DNA of 64,000 bases from an uncultured Roseovarius sp. (GTDB taxonomy: Bacteria > Pseudomonadota > Alphaproteobacteria > Rhodobacterales > Rhodobacteraceae): contig CANMBU010000004.1 in the NCBI GenBank assembly GCA_947496175.1, positions 88,501-152,500 on the forward strand, given 5' to 3'. The notes beneath the pieces were generated by a model, which had not been told where the DNA came from, did not search any database, and worked only from the letters and a program-made list of their open reading frames with translations. Positions 34,118 to 46,598 of this stretch are shown one piece after another. A program made the position numbers and the translations under genes. Each line of letters begins with the position of its first letter. Within the stretch, counting starts at the first letter, position 1.

Positions 34118-35317
34118 ATGCTTTTCGAGGCGCTCACCCTGCAGCTTGGCTACAACGCCACGTTGGTGACGGTCGGTGCCATGCTCTTGGGCATCGCCGC
34201 CGGGGCGACGGGCACATTCCTATTTCTTGGCAAACGCGCTTTGGTCAGTGACGCCATCAGCCATGCAACGCTTCCCGGTGTGGCGCTGGCCTTCATGCTC
34301 ATGGTGGCGTTTGGCGGGGAGGGTCGATCTCTCCTCGGATTATTGCTGGGGTCTGCCGTCACCTCGGCGATTGGACTTATCTGCGTCAGTGCACTCACCC
34401 ACCGAACGCGCCTGTCCGAGGACGCCGCCATAGGCGCGGTGCTTTCGGTGTTCTTCGGCTTTGGTATCGTGCTTCTGACCGTGATCCAGTCTATGAACGC
34501 CGGTCGACAGGCCGGGCTGGAAAGCTTCCTTCTTGGGTCCACCGCTGGAATGCTCTGGAACGATGCCGTGGTCATCGCATTGGGTGGAACACTCGTCTTG
34601 CTCGCAGTTCTTATCCTGCGGCGCCCTATGACCACCGTGGCCTTTGATCCGGAATTCGCTGCCGGAGCGGGTATGAACGTGCGCCGGATTGAGCTTGCCA
34701 TGATGGGTCTGGCCATGGCGATCACAGTTGTCGGCCTCAAGATCGTGGGCCTCATCCTGATCGTGGCGCTTCTCATCATCCCTGCAGTGGCCGCGCGGTT
34801 CTGGAGCCACCGTGTTGGCCATGTGGTGCTGCTGGCCGGGGCGTTTGGCGGGATCGCAGGCTATGTCGGCGCGGCGATATCCGCCACCGCCCCCGCGTTG
34901 CCCACCGGTCCGATCATCGTGCTTGTGGCCTTCGCCATCTTCTTGATGTCATTGCTCATAGCGCCCGCGCGCGGCGTTCTCGCTGCCATGCTGCGCCATC
35001 GCCGCTTTCAGGCGCAGGTGCATGTGCGCCAAGGCTTGCTTGCTCTGGCCACGGATCAGCCAATTTATGAACGCCTGACACTTCGTCTGATGAAACGCCG
35101 TGGTTTGGTGCGCGCCGATGGCGTGGCCACGGAAACCGGTCACGCCCAGGCCGCCCGCGCCCTGCTGGACGAGCGCCGCTGGCAGGTGCTGCGCTCTGAT
35201 CCCGCACATGCCGATGCTGCGGCGCATTACGACGGGCTGACGCCGCTCGATACCGTTTTGACCCCGGATCAGCTCAAAGCGTTGGATCAGGGGCTGGGAC
35301 CGAGGGCTGCCACATGA
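34118..35317 (+). CDS. sitC: Mn/Fe ABC transporter permease with C-terminal DtxR/MntR-like extension
   Basis: 399 residues. Residues 1-285 form the ABC-3 permease with about eight helices (GALFLGKRALVSDAISHATLPG in the first part). The following ~110 cytoplasmic residues are not permease. They contain a short winged-helix-like part (LTLRLMKRRGLVRADGVATETG) and a helix-rich LTPDQLKALDQGLGP tail resembling iron-dependent repressors. ATG 34118 was chosen over the longer frame because it follows sitB directly. Overlaps sitD by ATGA. Confidence 0.9.
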   Translation: MLFEALTLQLGYNATLVTVGAMLLGIAAGATGTFLFLGKRALVSDAISHATLPGVALAFMLMVAFGGEGRSLLGLLLGSAVTSAIGLICVSALTHRTRLSEDAAIGAVLSVFFGFGIVLLTVIQSMNAGRQAGLESFLLGSTAGMLWNDAVVIALGGTLVLLAVLILRRPMTTVAFDPEFAAGAGMNVRRIELAMMGLAMAITVVGLKIVGLILIVALLIIPAVAARFWSHRVGHVVLLAGAFGGIAGYVGAAISATAPALPTGPIIVLVAFAIFLMSLLIAPARGVLAAMLRHRRFQAQVHVRQGLLALATDQPIYERLTLRLMKRRGLVRADGVATETGHAQAARALLDERRWQVLRSDPAHADAAAHYDGLTPLDTVLTPDQLKALDQGLGPRAAT

Positions 35318-36243
35318 CCGGCGCCGAGTTTGTTCCTCTTTCCTTACCGCCGTTGGTGATCGGGATCTGCGCCGCCATCGCCTGCGCTGTTCCCGGAAAC
35401 TTCCTCCTCTTACGCAAACAAGCCCTGATCGGGGATGCCATCAGCCACGTGGTTCTGCCCGGTATTGTGCTCGCCTTTTTGGTGACCGGCACGCTCAGCG
35501 CATGGCCGATGATGATCGGTGCCGGCATTGCAGCTCTTGTCGCTGTGGGTCTCATAGAGGCGGTGCGGCGTCTGGGCCGGATAGAGCCGGGTGCGGCCAT
35601 GGGCGTGGTGTTCACAGCGATGTTCGCAGGCGGTGTGCTGCTGCTTGAGCAATCGGACACGTCGTCTGTGCATCTCGACGTGGAACACGCGCTTTATGGC
35701 AACCTGGAAAGCCTGATTTGGCTCGACGCCGTTGGGTGGTCTTCGGTCTTTGATCCTGAGGCGCTGGCCGGAATGCCGCCTGAGCTCTGGCGCATGGTGA
35801 TCACCACGCTTGTTGTGCTTGTGATGTGCGTCCTCTTCTGGCGACCGCTCAAGCTTTCCACGTTCGACGAAGGGTTTGCACAGACCATTGGATTACCGGT
35901 GAATCTCATCGGTCTTGGCCTTGTTGTCACTGCCGCCATCGCTGCCGTTGCCGCCTTTGATGCGGTGGGATCAATCATCGTCATCGCCATGTTTATCTGC
36001 CCGCCTGCCGCGGCTCGTATGATGACCAACAGTCTAGAAGCACAGGTTTTGTGGTCCGTCGTCTTTGCCACAGTTTCAGCCGTGCTGGGATATGTGCTAG
36101 CCGGATACGGCCCGCTTTGGCTGGGATTTGAGAACGCCGTTAGCGCGGCTGGCATGATCGCAACGGTGTCAGGGGGCATCCTGGCCCTCGCCGCTGCTTT
36201 TGGCCCGTGCCGTACCCGCAGCGGTGCACCGGTTGAGGCCTAG
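35314..36243 (+). CDS. sitD: Mn/Fe ABC transporter permease, second subunit
   Basis: 309 residues, ABC-3 family, about eight helices, with the conserved GDAISHVVLPGIVLAF loop. Starts in the ATGA overlap with sitC and forms the heterodimeric channel with it. The stop overlaps the convergent DgoK-like gene by 4 bp. Confidence 0.92.
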   Translation: MTGAEFVPLSLPPLVIGICAAIACAVPGNFLLLRKQALIGDAISHVVLPGIVLAFLVTGTLSAWPMMIGAGIAALVAVGLIEAVRRLGRIEPGAAMGVVFTAMFAGGVLLLEQSDTSSVHLDVEHALYGNLESLIWLDAVGWSSVFDPEALAGMPPELWRMVITTLVVLVMCVLFWRPLKLSTFDEGFAQTIGLPVNLIGLGLVVTAAIAAVAAFDAVGSIIVIAMFICPPAAARMMTNSLEAQVLWSVVFATVSAVLGYVLAGYGPLWLGFENAVSAAGMIATVSGGILALAAAFGPCRTRSGAPVEA

Positions 36244-36959
36244 TCCACATACCCAAGTCTTTGCGCCAAAGCCGCCAGCCCCGGTGCCAGCAAATCCTGC
36301 GGGTGATAGGCCGTGCAGGGTACAGCCTGATGTTCCAAAGCCTGCATATGAAGCTCTGGAACCTCCGAGATCACGATGACCTCTTGCCCTAACCAATAGG
36401 GCCGTGTGGCCGCCAGTTCGACACCCATAAGATGCCCTGTTCCAGCAGCGGCGTCACCTGTCACGTCAGCCTTGCGCAGATGCGCCGCCAACCTCTCCGG
36501 CTGGCTCATGCTGTCGGCGAGGGCCGAGGCATCCAACCTATCCGCCCCACCTAACGTCGCTAACAAACGCTGAGTGATCACCGATTGCACGCTGACCACC
36601 TCATCTGCACTGATCTGAAGCCAATGGGTGACGTCGCCATGAGTCAAAACGATCACACCAGCCCAGTTTGGCTTTGATGCCAAAGCCCCCGCGACCCAAA
36701 GCCGAACCCAACCACTGATGACATCGGGTGGGTTTGTCTGTTCAAGATTGGGAAGATCGGTCCCATCGCCGGGTAAAACCGCAACAGGCACCGCCTCAGC
36801 ATGTCCATGTCCAATTCGCGCCACTGGGCCATCCTTGGCCAACAGTGCAAGTGAAGCCCCACTCTCAGAGGCCGCCACTTCCTCGAGCAGTTGTGCTCCG
36901 TCCATGCGGAACCCGCGCACGCCGCTCGGTGTGCGACCCAGTAGCGTCCAGAGGCTCAC
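36240..36959 (-). CDS. 2-dehydro-3-deoxygalactonokinase-like protein (DgoK family)
   Basis: 239 residues, shorter than typical DgoK (about 290). The region VLTHGDVTHWLQISADEVVSVQSVITQRLLATLGG matches the DgoK GTHSKW... and (F)MTGELFALL pattern. DgoK phosphorylates 2-keto-3-deoxygalactonate. The usual partner aldolase is absent here. Starts within the ATGA overlap with the DUF442 gene, so both form one operon. Divergence and length leave the substrate open. Confidence 0.55.
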   Translation of the reverse strand: MSLWTLLGRTPSGVRGFRMDGAQLLEEVAASESGASLALLAKDGPVARIGHGHAEAVPVAVLPGDGTDLPNLEQTNPPDVISGWVRLWVAGALASKPNWAGVIVLTHGDVTHWLQISADEVVSVQSVITQRLLATLGGADRLDASALADSMSQPERLAAHLRKADVTGDAAAGTGHLMGVELAATRPYWLGQEVIVISEVPELHMQALEHQAVPCTAYHPQDLLAPGLAALAQRLGYVD

Positions 36960-37372
36960 CGGTTTGACAATTGCTGGATCAAAGGCCCCATGTCATAGCC
37001 TGCCTTGGCGGCACGACTGACAATCTCCTGATCATCCAAACGACCAAATTGCGCGATGCTCCAAAGCATGGTGCAGCGCGTGCCGGACCCACAATAGGCC
37101 AGGATCGGCTTGGGCATCTCATCAAGTGCTGCGGTGAACTCGGACATTGCCCCTTGTGTCACCATGCCCGGCACGATTGGGATCCAGCGGATTTCCAGCC
37201 CTTCCTGCGCCGCCGCGTCCTCAATGGTAGCAAAATCCGTTTGCCCCATCTCTTCGCCATCGGGCCGATTGCAGAGAAGTGACCGAAACCCAGCCCCGGC
37301 GATTTCCTTCATATGCGCCGCATTAATTTGCGGCGAAACGGCAAAATCATCGGTCAGCTGGCGGATGTCCAT
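36956..37372 (-). CDS. DUF442/TIGR01244-family phosphatase or sulfurtransferase-like protein
   Basis: 138 residues. The pattern INAAHMKEIAGAGFRSLLCNRPDGEE and the active-site-like YCGSGTRCTMLW (Cys-x4-Arg) are typical of the family sometimes linked to sulfide metabolism (Blh/BigR-type) but mostly uncharacterised. RBS AAGGAG precedes ATG. Upstream partner of the DgoK-like gene. Confidence 0.8.
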   Translation of the reverse strand: MDIRQLTDDFAVSPQINAAHMKEIAGAGFRSLLCNRPDGEEMGQTDFATIEDAAAQEGLEIRWIPIVPGMVTQGAMSEFTAALDEMPKPILAYCGSGTRCTMLWSIAQFGRLDDQEIVSRAAKAGYDMGPLIQQLSNR

Positions 37373-37494
37373 GTCACGCTCCTTTTAAGGTCTGCTTTAT
37401 ATGTCGCGGTTGGGGGATGAATTTCAATGCCCATCCAGTTGACATTCGATCAATGGCTGCCAAGGCTGCACTGGATTAACGCAAGGGGATGATC

Positions 37495-41073
<3,579 letters not shown>

Positions 41074-41108
41074 TTTGTCCTCAAATCAGAGGCCGTTAGA
41101 GTACACTC

Positions 41109-41837
41109 ATGCGACGTCTTGCCTGGCTTATGCTCATCGGTCTTTGGCCCATTTCCGTTCAGGCGCAGTCTTGTGCGCACGCGCTGGCGCTCGGCCTTGA
41201 TGTGTCATTGTTTGTGGATACCCAGGATTTTGCTTTGCAGCGACAAGGGCTGGCGCGTGCACTTTTGGATCCGGAGGTCGCGTACACCATCCTACATATG
41301 CCAGGCGGGCATGTCGAAATCGCAGTGTTCGAATGGAGTGGCCATCTCGATCAGAACCTCTTGATCCCTTGGACCGTCCTGGATAGCCAAACTGCACTCA
41401 GTGTTGTGGCCCAGAACCTGCTTGGCCTACCTCAAATGGAGCGTACCGGGCGCACTGGTATCGGGGCGGCTATGCTCTATGCCCATGGCTTGATGCAAGA
41501 GCGCGGAAACTGCGCGCGACGGACCCTCGATATCTCTGGTGATGGGCACAACAATAGTGGCCCGGCGCCTGAAAGTGTGCGTGCACAAATGGAAGTGGCG
41601 GGCATTGTCGTGAATGCGTTGGTCATCGAGAACAATTTCAACGACCCTGAACCTTCCGCCTCACCGCCGCTTGGCCCTTACTTCCACGACAAGGTCATCA
41701 CGGGTCCGGCGGCCTTTGTCGAGGTGATCTTTGGTTTTGAGACCTACCAAGAGGCGATGCACCGCAAGCTCCTGAGAGAACTCAGACCCTTCGTGTCAGA
41801 AGGCAAGCCTCCAACACGAAGGGCTTCCCTAGACTAA
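41109..41837 (+). CDS. DUF1194 (VWA-like) secreted protein
   Basis: 242 residues. Signal peptide (LAWLMLIGLWPISVQAQS), then a VWA-type fold with LGLDVSLFVDTQDFALQRQGLARALLDPEV, TGIGAAMLYA and LDISGDGHNNSG. The MIDAS Asp-x-Ser-x-Ser is altered to DVSLF, losing the second Ser, so metal binding may be impaired. Related proteins are widespread in Rhodobacterales with unknown function. Ends 4 bp into the convergent SbtA-like gene. Confidence 0.8.
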   Translation: MRRLAWLMLIGLWPISVQAQSCAHALALGLDVSLFVDTQDFALQRQGLARALLDPEVAYTILHMPGGHVEIAVFEWSGHLDQNLLIPWTVLDSQTALSVVAQNLLGLPQMERTGRTGIGAAMLYAHGLMQERGNCARRTLDISGDGHNNSGPAPESVRAQMEVAGIVVNALVIENNFNDPEPSASPPLGPYFHDKVITGPAAFVEVIFGFETYQEAMHRKLLRELRPFVSEGKPPTRRASLD

Positions 41838-42895
41838 ACCCCAATCACCAGATCAGCCAGCCAAACCCAAAGCGGGATGCTTAGGATCGCCACCGGCGTG
41901 CCCAGCCCCGTAGACGACCCTACATAGGCCGAAGGGTTAGCCTCTGGCAGGGCGGCGCGCATGGTTGGCGGGCCAGAAATGTCAGAACTGGATGCAGCCA
42001 TCACTGCCAGAAGGATCACCCCGCCAGCGGAGAATCCGGTCAGATGATGCGCGACAAGACCCAGCCCGAAACCGATCAACCCATGTATCAGCGGAGCGGT
42101 CAGACCATAAAGCACATAGGCGTGCGCCACCTTGCGCAGTTCTGACAGCCGCGACCACGCTTCCATGCCCATGATCAGCATGAGGATCGACAAAAGGCCC
42201 CGGAACAGAGGGTCATAGAAACTTTCGTAGACGGAATCAGGCTTGGCAAAGATACCAAGGGCGAGACCCAGCAGAAGCGCCGAGATCGCTGGGCTGCGCA
42301 GCGTATCTACAAGAATTCCGCGTACCAATTCGCTGTTCAAATTCAAACCAGGGCCGCCCGTGCCGCCGCCTATTGTGACCGTACCACTTGCATTGCCGCC
42401 CTGTGCCGTTGCACGCTCAGCACTCATCCGACCAAGCACCACCGCCGTAACCAGAGCGGCGATGTCCATGAAGGGATAGAGCGCCCCGATAAAGCCTTCA
42501 TAGGCAATGCCATCGGCATCCAGCATCGCCATCGCTGCGGCAAGGGTGGATGCCGAAACCGCGCCGAAAAGCCCGGCGGTTGCCATGCCGTCCATTTTCG
42601 AAACCCCGTTTAACCGCGCCAGTGTCCTGGTTCCAAGAGCTACAATCGCGATGCCAGCAACAGCTGCGGCAACCGCCGGAACGGCGAGTGCGATGAGGTC
42701 GGCGTCACGAACTGACATGCCCGCCCCAAGACCGACTTTGAGCAAAAGCAGGATCACAATGAATTTGTAAACTGGTTGAGGTATTTCAAATTTGCTGCCC
42801 AAAGCGGCCAGCATCATGCCACCTATAAGAAAGGACAATGTTGGTTTCTGCAGCTGGCTGAGCACAGTTGTGCCGATGTCCATAATGATTTCCAT
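41834..42895 (-). CDS. SbtA-like sodium-dependent bicarbonate transporter family permease
   Basis: 353 residues, ten or so hydrophobic helices in two inverted halves. The LNSELVRGILVDTLRSPAISALLLGLALG and PLIHGLIGFGLGLVAHHLTG segments match the SbtA fold of cyanobacteria. No adjacent SbtB (PII-like) gene. GGAGGCGGATC precedes ATG 42895. Divergent from a LysR gene that probably controls it. In a heterotroph it might supply bicarbonate for carboxylases; substrate inferred from family only. Confidence 0.82.
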   Translation of the reverse strand: MEIIMDIGTTVLSQLQKPTLSFLIGGMMLAALGSKFEIPQPVYKFIVILLLLKVGLGAGMSVRDADLIALAVPAVAAAVAGIAIVALGTRTLARLNGVSKMDGMATAGLFGAVSASTLAAAMAMLDADGIAYEGFIGALYPFMDIAALVTAVVLGRMSAERATAQGGNASGTVTIGGGTGGPGLNLNSELVRGILVDTLRSPAISALLLGLALGIFAKPDSVYESFYDPLFRGLLSILMLIMGMEAWSRLSELRKVAHAYVLYGLTAPLIHGLIGFGLGLVAHHLTGFSAGGVILLAVMAASSSDISGPPTMRAALPEANPSAYVGSSTGLGTPVAILSIPLWVWLADLVIGV

Positions 42896-42972
42896 GATCC
42901 GCCTCCAATGCGCGCTGTTTGGCAGATAGGACAGTTCAAGAAGAATAAAAAATATATCTTTTATACAGATTC

Positions 42973-42989
42973 GTTCTATTTAGTAGAAC
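42973..42989. promoter_or_regulatory. Candidate LysR operator
   Basis: GTTCTA-TTTAG-TAGAAC, six-base arms, immediately before the LysR ATG at 42991 in the 95-bp divergent gap shared with the SbtA-like gene. Likely autoregulatory site. Confidence 0.6.
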
Positions 42990-42990
42990 T

Positions 42991-43863
42991 ATGAGCGATC
43001 TGAATTATCACCATCTGAGATATTTTCATGCTGTGGCCCATGATGGAAATCTGACCCGTACAGCTGAACGGCTGAACCTCTCACAATCTGCTCTGTCTTC
43101 TCAGATCAAAGCACTGGAAGAGCGGTTTGGACAAAAGCTTTTTGACCGCGTCGGCCGCAGGCTGGAATTGACCGAGGTTGGCCGTATCGCGCTTGACCAC
43201 GCCGACCGGATTTTTGGCACAGGGGCCGAACTTTTGGCGACCCTGAACCAGAGCAGAGAAACGCGCCCACCCTTGCGCGTCGGCGCTCTATCAACACTGT
43301 CCCGCAACTTTCAACTCGCCTTTCTCAGGCCCGTTCTCGGTCTGGACGAGGTGGACATCAAGCTGACCTCTGGCAATGCCGAACGGCTCTTGGACATGTT
43401 GAAATCCCTCGCGCTTGACGTGGTTCTCACCACACAGGTGCCAGCCCGCGACGCCCGCACTGACTTCATTGCGCACCGTATCTCTGAACAGCCCGTCGGC
43501 TTGCATGGTGTGCCAGAGCGCTTGCAACACGGCAGCCTCAAATCACTGCTCAAGAACGAACCGCTCATCGTGCCCAGTGACCCGGTCATCCGCTCCGGCT
43601 TTGATAGCCTTGTTGTGCGTCTGGGTGTTGAGCCACGCGTTGTGGCCGATGTGGATGACATGGCCATGGTACGGCTTCTGGCGCGCGAGGGCGTCGGACT
43701 GGCTATTGCGCCCGCCGTGGTGTTGGCCGACGAAATCGCCTCGGGCCTGCTTCAAACCGCGCCATATGACTTGCGGATCAATGAAGCCTTCTTTGCTGTA
43801 ACTATCCCTCGCAGTTTTCCGCACCCATTCTTGGCCGCTCTTTTGGAACAGGATCAGTCGTAG
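42991..43863 (+). CDS. LysR-family transcriptional regulator
   Basis: 290 residues. HTH at about 4-62 (NYHHLRYFHAVAHDGNLTRTAERLNLSQSALSSQIKALEERFGQ) in the NhaR-like style, followed by a LysR effector domain. Divergent from the SbtA-like permease with a palindrome at its own start. NhaR-like regulators respond to Na+ or other ions, consistent with a sodium-coupled target, but this is inference. Its 3' end overlaps cydB by 10 bp. Confidence 0.9.
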   Translation: MSDLNYHHLRYFHAVAHDGNLTRTAERLNLSQSALSSQIKALEERFGQKLFDRVGRRLELTEVGRIALDHADRIFGTGAELLATLNQSRETRPPLRVGALSTLSRNFQLAFLRPVLGLDEVDIKLTSGNAERLLDMLKSLALDVVLTTQVPARDARTDFIAHRISEQPVGLHGVPERLQHGSLKSLLKNEPLIVPSDPVIRSGFDSLVVRLGVEPRVVADVDDMAMVRLLAREGVGLAIAPAVVLADEIASGLLQTAPYDLRINEAFFAVTIPRSFPHPFLAALLEQDQS

Positions 43864-44864
43864 CGCAGTTCCGTCGCCTTGCCGCGGAAGATCACGTAGG
43901 ACAGCACCGTGTATCCTGCGATCATCGGCAGGACGAATACTGTCCCTACAAGAATGATAAACAGGCTCTCGGGCGCGCTGGCGGATTCGTACAGTGTCAA
44001 CTGCTCGGGCACCACATAGGGGTAGAACGAGTAGGCCATCCCAAAGAAGCCAAGTGTGAAGAGCACTGTTGTCAGCGTGAAGGGCAGCCAGGACAGGCGG
44101 TCCTGACTGTCCGGCAGATGCCGCAATGTCACCCAAAGCGCCAACACCAATCCCGCTGCCATAATCGGCAAAGGAGCCAGAAGGAAAATCTCGGGCACCG
44201 AAAACCATTTCTCGAAAATTCGGGGGCTGACGAAAGGCGAAGCCAGCGATACGGCTCCAAGTCCAAGGACAACGCCCCAAATACCACCCCGTGCCCAATC
44301 GACGGCCTTTTTCTGCAACACGCCATCTGTCTTCAAAATGATCCAGGTGGCGCCGATAAACGAGTAAGCCACTGTCAGGAAGACTGCCGTAATGGAGGCG
44401 AAAACCAGCGTGAAGAGCGTGATCTCAAGGCCCATGATGTAGACGCCCAGCATGAAGCCCTGCGAGAGGGAAGACATCAGACTGCCAGCATAAAACGCCA
44501 TGTTCCACATCGGCTTGCGGTGGGCGGGCGCCTTGGCGCGAAACTCAAACGCCACGCCTCTCAAGATCAGTCCAACCAGCATAATCGCCACCGGCAGGTA
44601 GAGCGCCGTCAGGATCATGCCGTGTGCTGCCGGAAAGGCCACCAGCAGAATACCGATGGCCAGAACCAGCCATGTTTCATTGGCATCCCAGAAGGGACCG
44701 ATTGACGCAATCATTCGGTCCTTCTCTGCATCATCGGCAAAGGGGAAGAGAACCCCAACCCCAAGGTCATATCCGTCCAGGCACACATAGATCAGGATCG
44801 ACAGCCCCATCAGGGCGGCAAAAACCAGGGGCAGCCATTGTGCCGGGTCTCCAAACATGTCCAT
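43854..44864 (-). CDS. cydB: Cytochrome bd-type ubiquinol oxidase subunit II
   Basis: 336 residues, eight to nine membrane helices. N-terminal LIYVCLDGYDLGVGVLFPF and GPFWDANETWLVLA are diagnostic of CydB/CioB. Five bases after cydA. Assembles with CydA into a cytoplasmic-membrane quinol oxidase with high oxygen affinity or cyanide tolerance. Confidence 0.95.
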   Translation of the reverse strand: MDMFGDPAQWLPLVFAALMGLSILIYVCLDGYDLGVGVLFPFADDAEKDRMIASIGPFWDANETWLVLAIGILLVAFPAAHGMILTALYLPVAIMLVGLILRGVAFEFRAKAPAHRKPMWNMAFYAGSLMSSLSQGFMLGVYIMGLEITLFTLVFASITAVFLTVAYSFIGATWIILKTDGVLQKKAVDWARGGIWGVVLGLGAVSLASPFVSPRIFEKWFSVPEIFLLAPLPIMAAGLVLALWVTLRHLPDSQDRLSWLPFTLTTVLFTLGFFGMAYSFYPYVVPEQLTLYESASAPESLFIILVGTVFVLPMIAGYTVLSYVIFRGKATELRYD

Positions 44865-44869
44865 CGCTG

Positions 44870-46246
44870 CTACTCCGCCGGAACCGGCGCCATGCCGGGT
44901 CGTTCCGGGCGCGCGCGCCCTGTGCCTGCACCTGCGTTTCGCGCGATGTAGAACAGCACACCGATATAAGCGATCAGCAATGCGGCATAGACAGCGAGAT
45001 AGACAAAGAGCGTTGACGCCACCATTGGTGCGGGCACGTCGGCCACAGCTTGCTCGGTTGTCATCACACCCGTCACCAGCCAGGGTTGCCGCCCGATTTC
45101 GGTGGTGTACCAGCCTGCAAGCGTCGCCACCCAGCCGCTGAATGCCATAGGCACCATCGCCCAGAGCATGGGCTTAGGCAGACCCTCAGGCCCGCGTCTT
45201 TTGTAGGCCATCATCGCCACCGCCGCCCAGCTCAGAAACAGCATAGCCATGCCCGTGCCCACCATGACGCGGAAGCTGTAGAACACTGGTGCCACGGGCG
45301 GATGCAAGATTGTGCCATCTTCAGCCACAAAATCATTCAGCCCAGGCACCACGCCATCTGCTTTGTGGGTCAGGATCAGCGAGGCGCCGTTGGGAATGCT
45401 GATCTCAAAGTTGTTTTCCCGCGCAGCTTCATCCGGCACGGCAAAGAGCAGCAGGGGCACATTGCCACGCGTTTCCCAATTGCCCTCCATGGCTGCAACC
45501 TTGGCGGGTTGATGTTCCAGCGTATTGAGCCCGTGGAAATCCCCCATCAGGATTTGCACTGGTATCAAAAGCGCACCCAAGCCAAGACCCGTGACAAGCG
45601 ATACGCGCACATCATCCGCTCTGTCGTTCCGCAGCCATCGATAGGCCGCTATACCCGCCAGAAGGAACGCCACAGTCAAACCAGATGCCAGCAACATATG
45701 GGCCAGCCGATAGGGCATCGACGGATTGAAGATGATCGCGAACCAGTCTGTGGCATGTGCCACGCCGTCGCGCATCTCAAAGCCTACAGGCGTGTGCATC
45801 CAGCTTGAGAGGACCAAAATCCAGAAGGCAGACATAGTCGTGCCAAAGGCGACGAGGAAGGTTGCCGTCGTGTGCAGCCAGCTTGGCACACGGCTAAAGC
45901 CAAACAGCATGATCCCCAGGAATACGGCCTCCAGGAAGAAGGCTGTCATCACCTCGTAGGCCAGCAAAGGCCCTGCGATATTTCCAACTGTTTCCATAAA
46001 ACCGGGCCAGTTGGTGCCGAACTGAAATGACATGGTGATGCCGCTCACGACGCCCAGCGCAAAACTGAGGGCAAAAACCTTGACCCAGAACCGATAGGCC
46101 TTGATCCAGCGCTCTTCGCCGGATCGGCCGTAGCGGAGTTTGAAATAGAACAGCACCCATCCCAAAGCGATGGTGATCGTTGGAAACAGGATGTGGAACG
46201 AGATATTCGCTCCGAATTGAATACGGGACAGAAGTAACGTGTCCAT
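44870..46246 (-). CDS. cydA: Cytochrome bd-type ubiquinol oxidase subunit I
   Basis: 458 residues. DTLLLSRIQFGANISFHILFPT with the haem-ligand His, QFGTNWPGFMETVGNIAGPLLAYEVMTAFFLEA with conserved Glu residues, and GWYTTEIGRQPW after the Q-loop. Quinol oxidation occurs on the periplasmic side. The short Q-loop is as in cyanide-insensitive (CioA) members. ATG 46246 with AAAGG upstream; the 16-residue longer frame is rejected. I saw no CydX micro-gene. Confidence 0.95.
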   Translation of the reverse strand: MDTLLLSRIQFGANISFHILFPTITIALGWVLFYFKLRYGRSGEERWIKAYRFWVKVFALSFALGVVSGITMSFQFGTNWPGFMETVGNIAGPLLAYEVMTAFFLEAVFLGIMLFGFSRVPSWLHTTATFLVAFGTTMSAFWILVLSSWMHTPVGFEMRDGVAHATDWFAIIFNPSMPYRLAHMLLASGLTVAFLLAGIAAYRWLRNDRADDVRVSLVTGLGLGALLIPVQILMGDFHGLNTLEHQPAKVAAMEGNWETRGNVPLLLFAVPDEAARENNFEISIPNGASLILTHKADGVVPGLNDFVAEDGTILHPPVAPVFYSFRVMVGTGMAMLFLSWAAVAMMAYKRRGPEGLPKPMLWAMVPMAFSGWVATLAGWYTTEIGRQPWLVTGVMTTEQAVADVPAPMVASTLFVYLAVYAALLIAYIGVLFYIARNAGAGTGRARPERPGMAPVPAE

Positions 46247-46383
46247 GACCGTTGCCTTTTCCGCCAGCCTAGATGCTTGGCCTTTGGACGACATTTAGCT
46301 CTACGTCGCAAAGTATCTGCTCCCTGCGACCACCGGGCGCACGGGGCTCTGATCAGGCAGACACAAGTTTTAACAGGAAATTA

Positions 46384-46403
46384 AAGCGTTTCGCGCGCGA
46401 AAC
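46384..46403. repeat. Palindromic repeat, TAAAGCGTTTCGCGA family, short copy 2
   Basis: AAAGCGTTTCG followed by its close mirror: GTTTCGCGCGCGAAAC (46388-46403) is a perfect 16-bp palindrome. Same arm sequence as copies at 932 and 46483. Confidence 0.6.
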
Positions 46404-46482
46404 ATTTGCCAGCGCGGCGTTTTGGCGCGGTAGCGGGATCTCGAACAACCTCCAAAACCCCAAAGCCGTGTGCTGAACGGTC

Positions 46483-46598
46483 TAAAGCGTTTCGCGATAA
46501 ACCTGAGTCACAGAGTGTCGCGAAACGCCGCGCGACACTCATTCGTTGCACGCGTTTCGCCTTTCGCTGATGTCTCAGTCCAGAGTCGAAACGCTTTA
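46483..46598. repeat. Composite palindromic repeat, copies 3 and 4 in inverse orientation
   Basis: Outer ends TAAAGCGTTTCG (46483-46494) and CGAAACGCTTTA (46587-46598) are perfect 12-bp terminal inverted repeats of a 116-bp block. Inside, TCGCGAAACGC (46518-46528) and GTGTCGCG/CGCGACAC form further stems. Two 49-50 bp units appear to sit head to head. The outer right end supplies the TAA of the minus-strand aminotransferase (46596-46598), the same arrangement as at 979-981. Confidence 0.75.
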
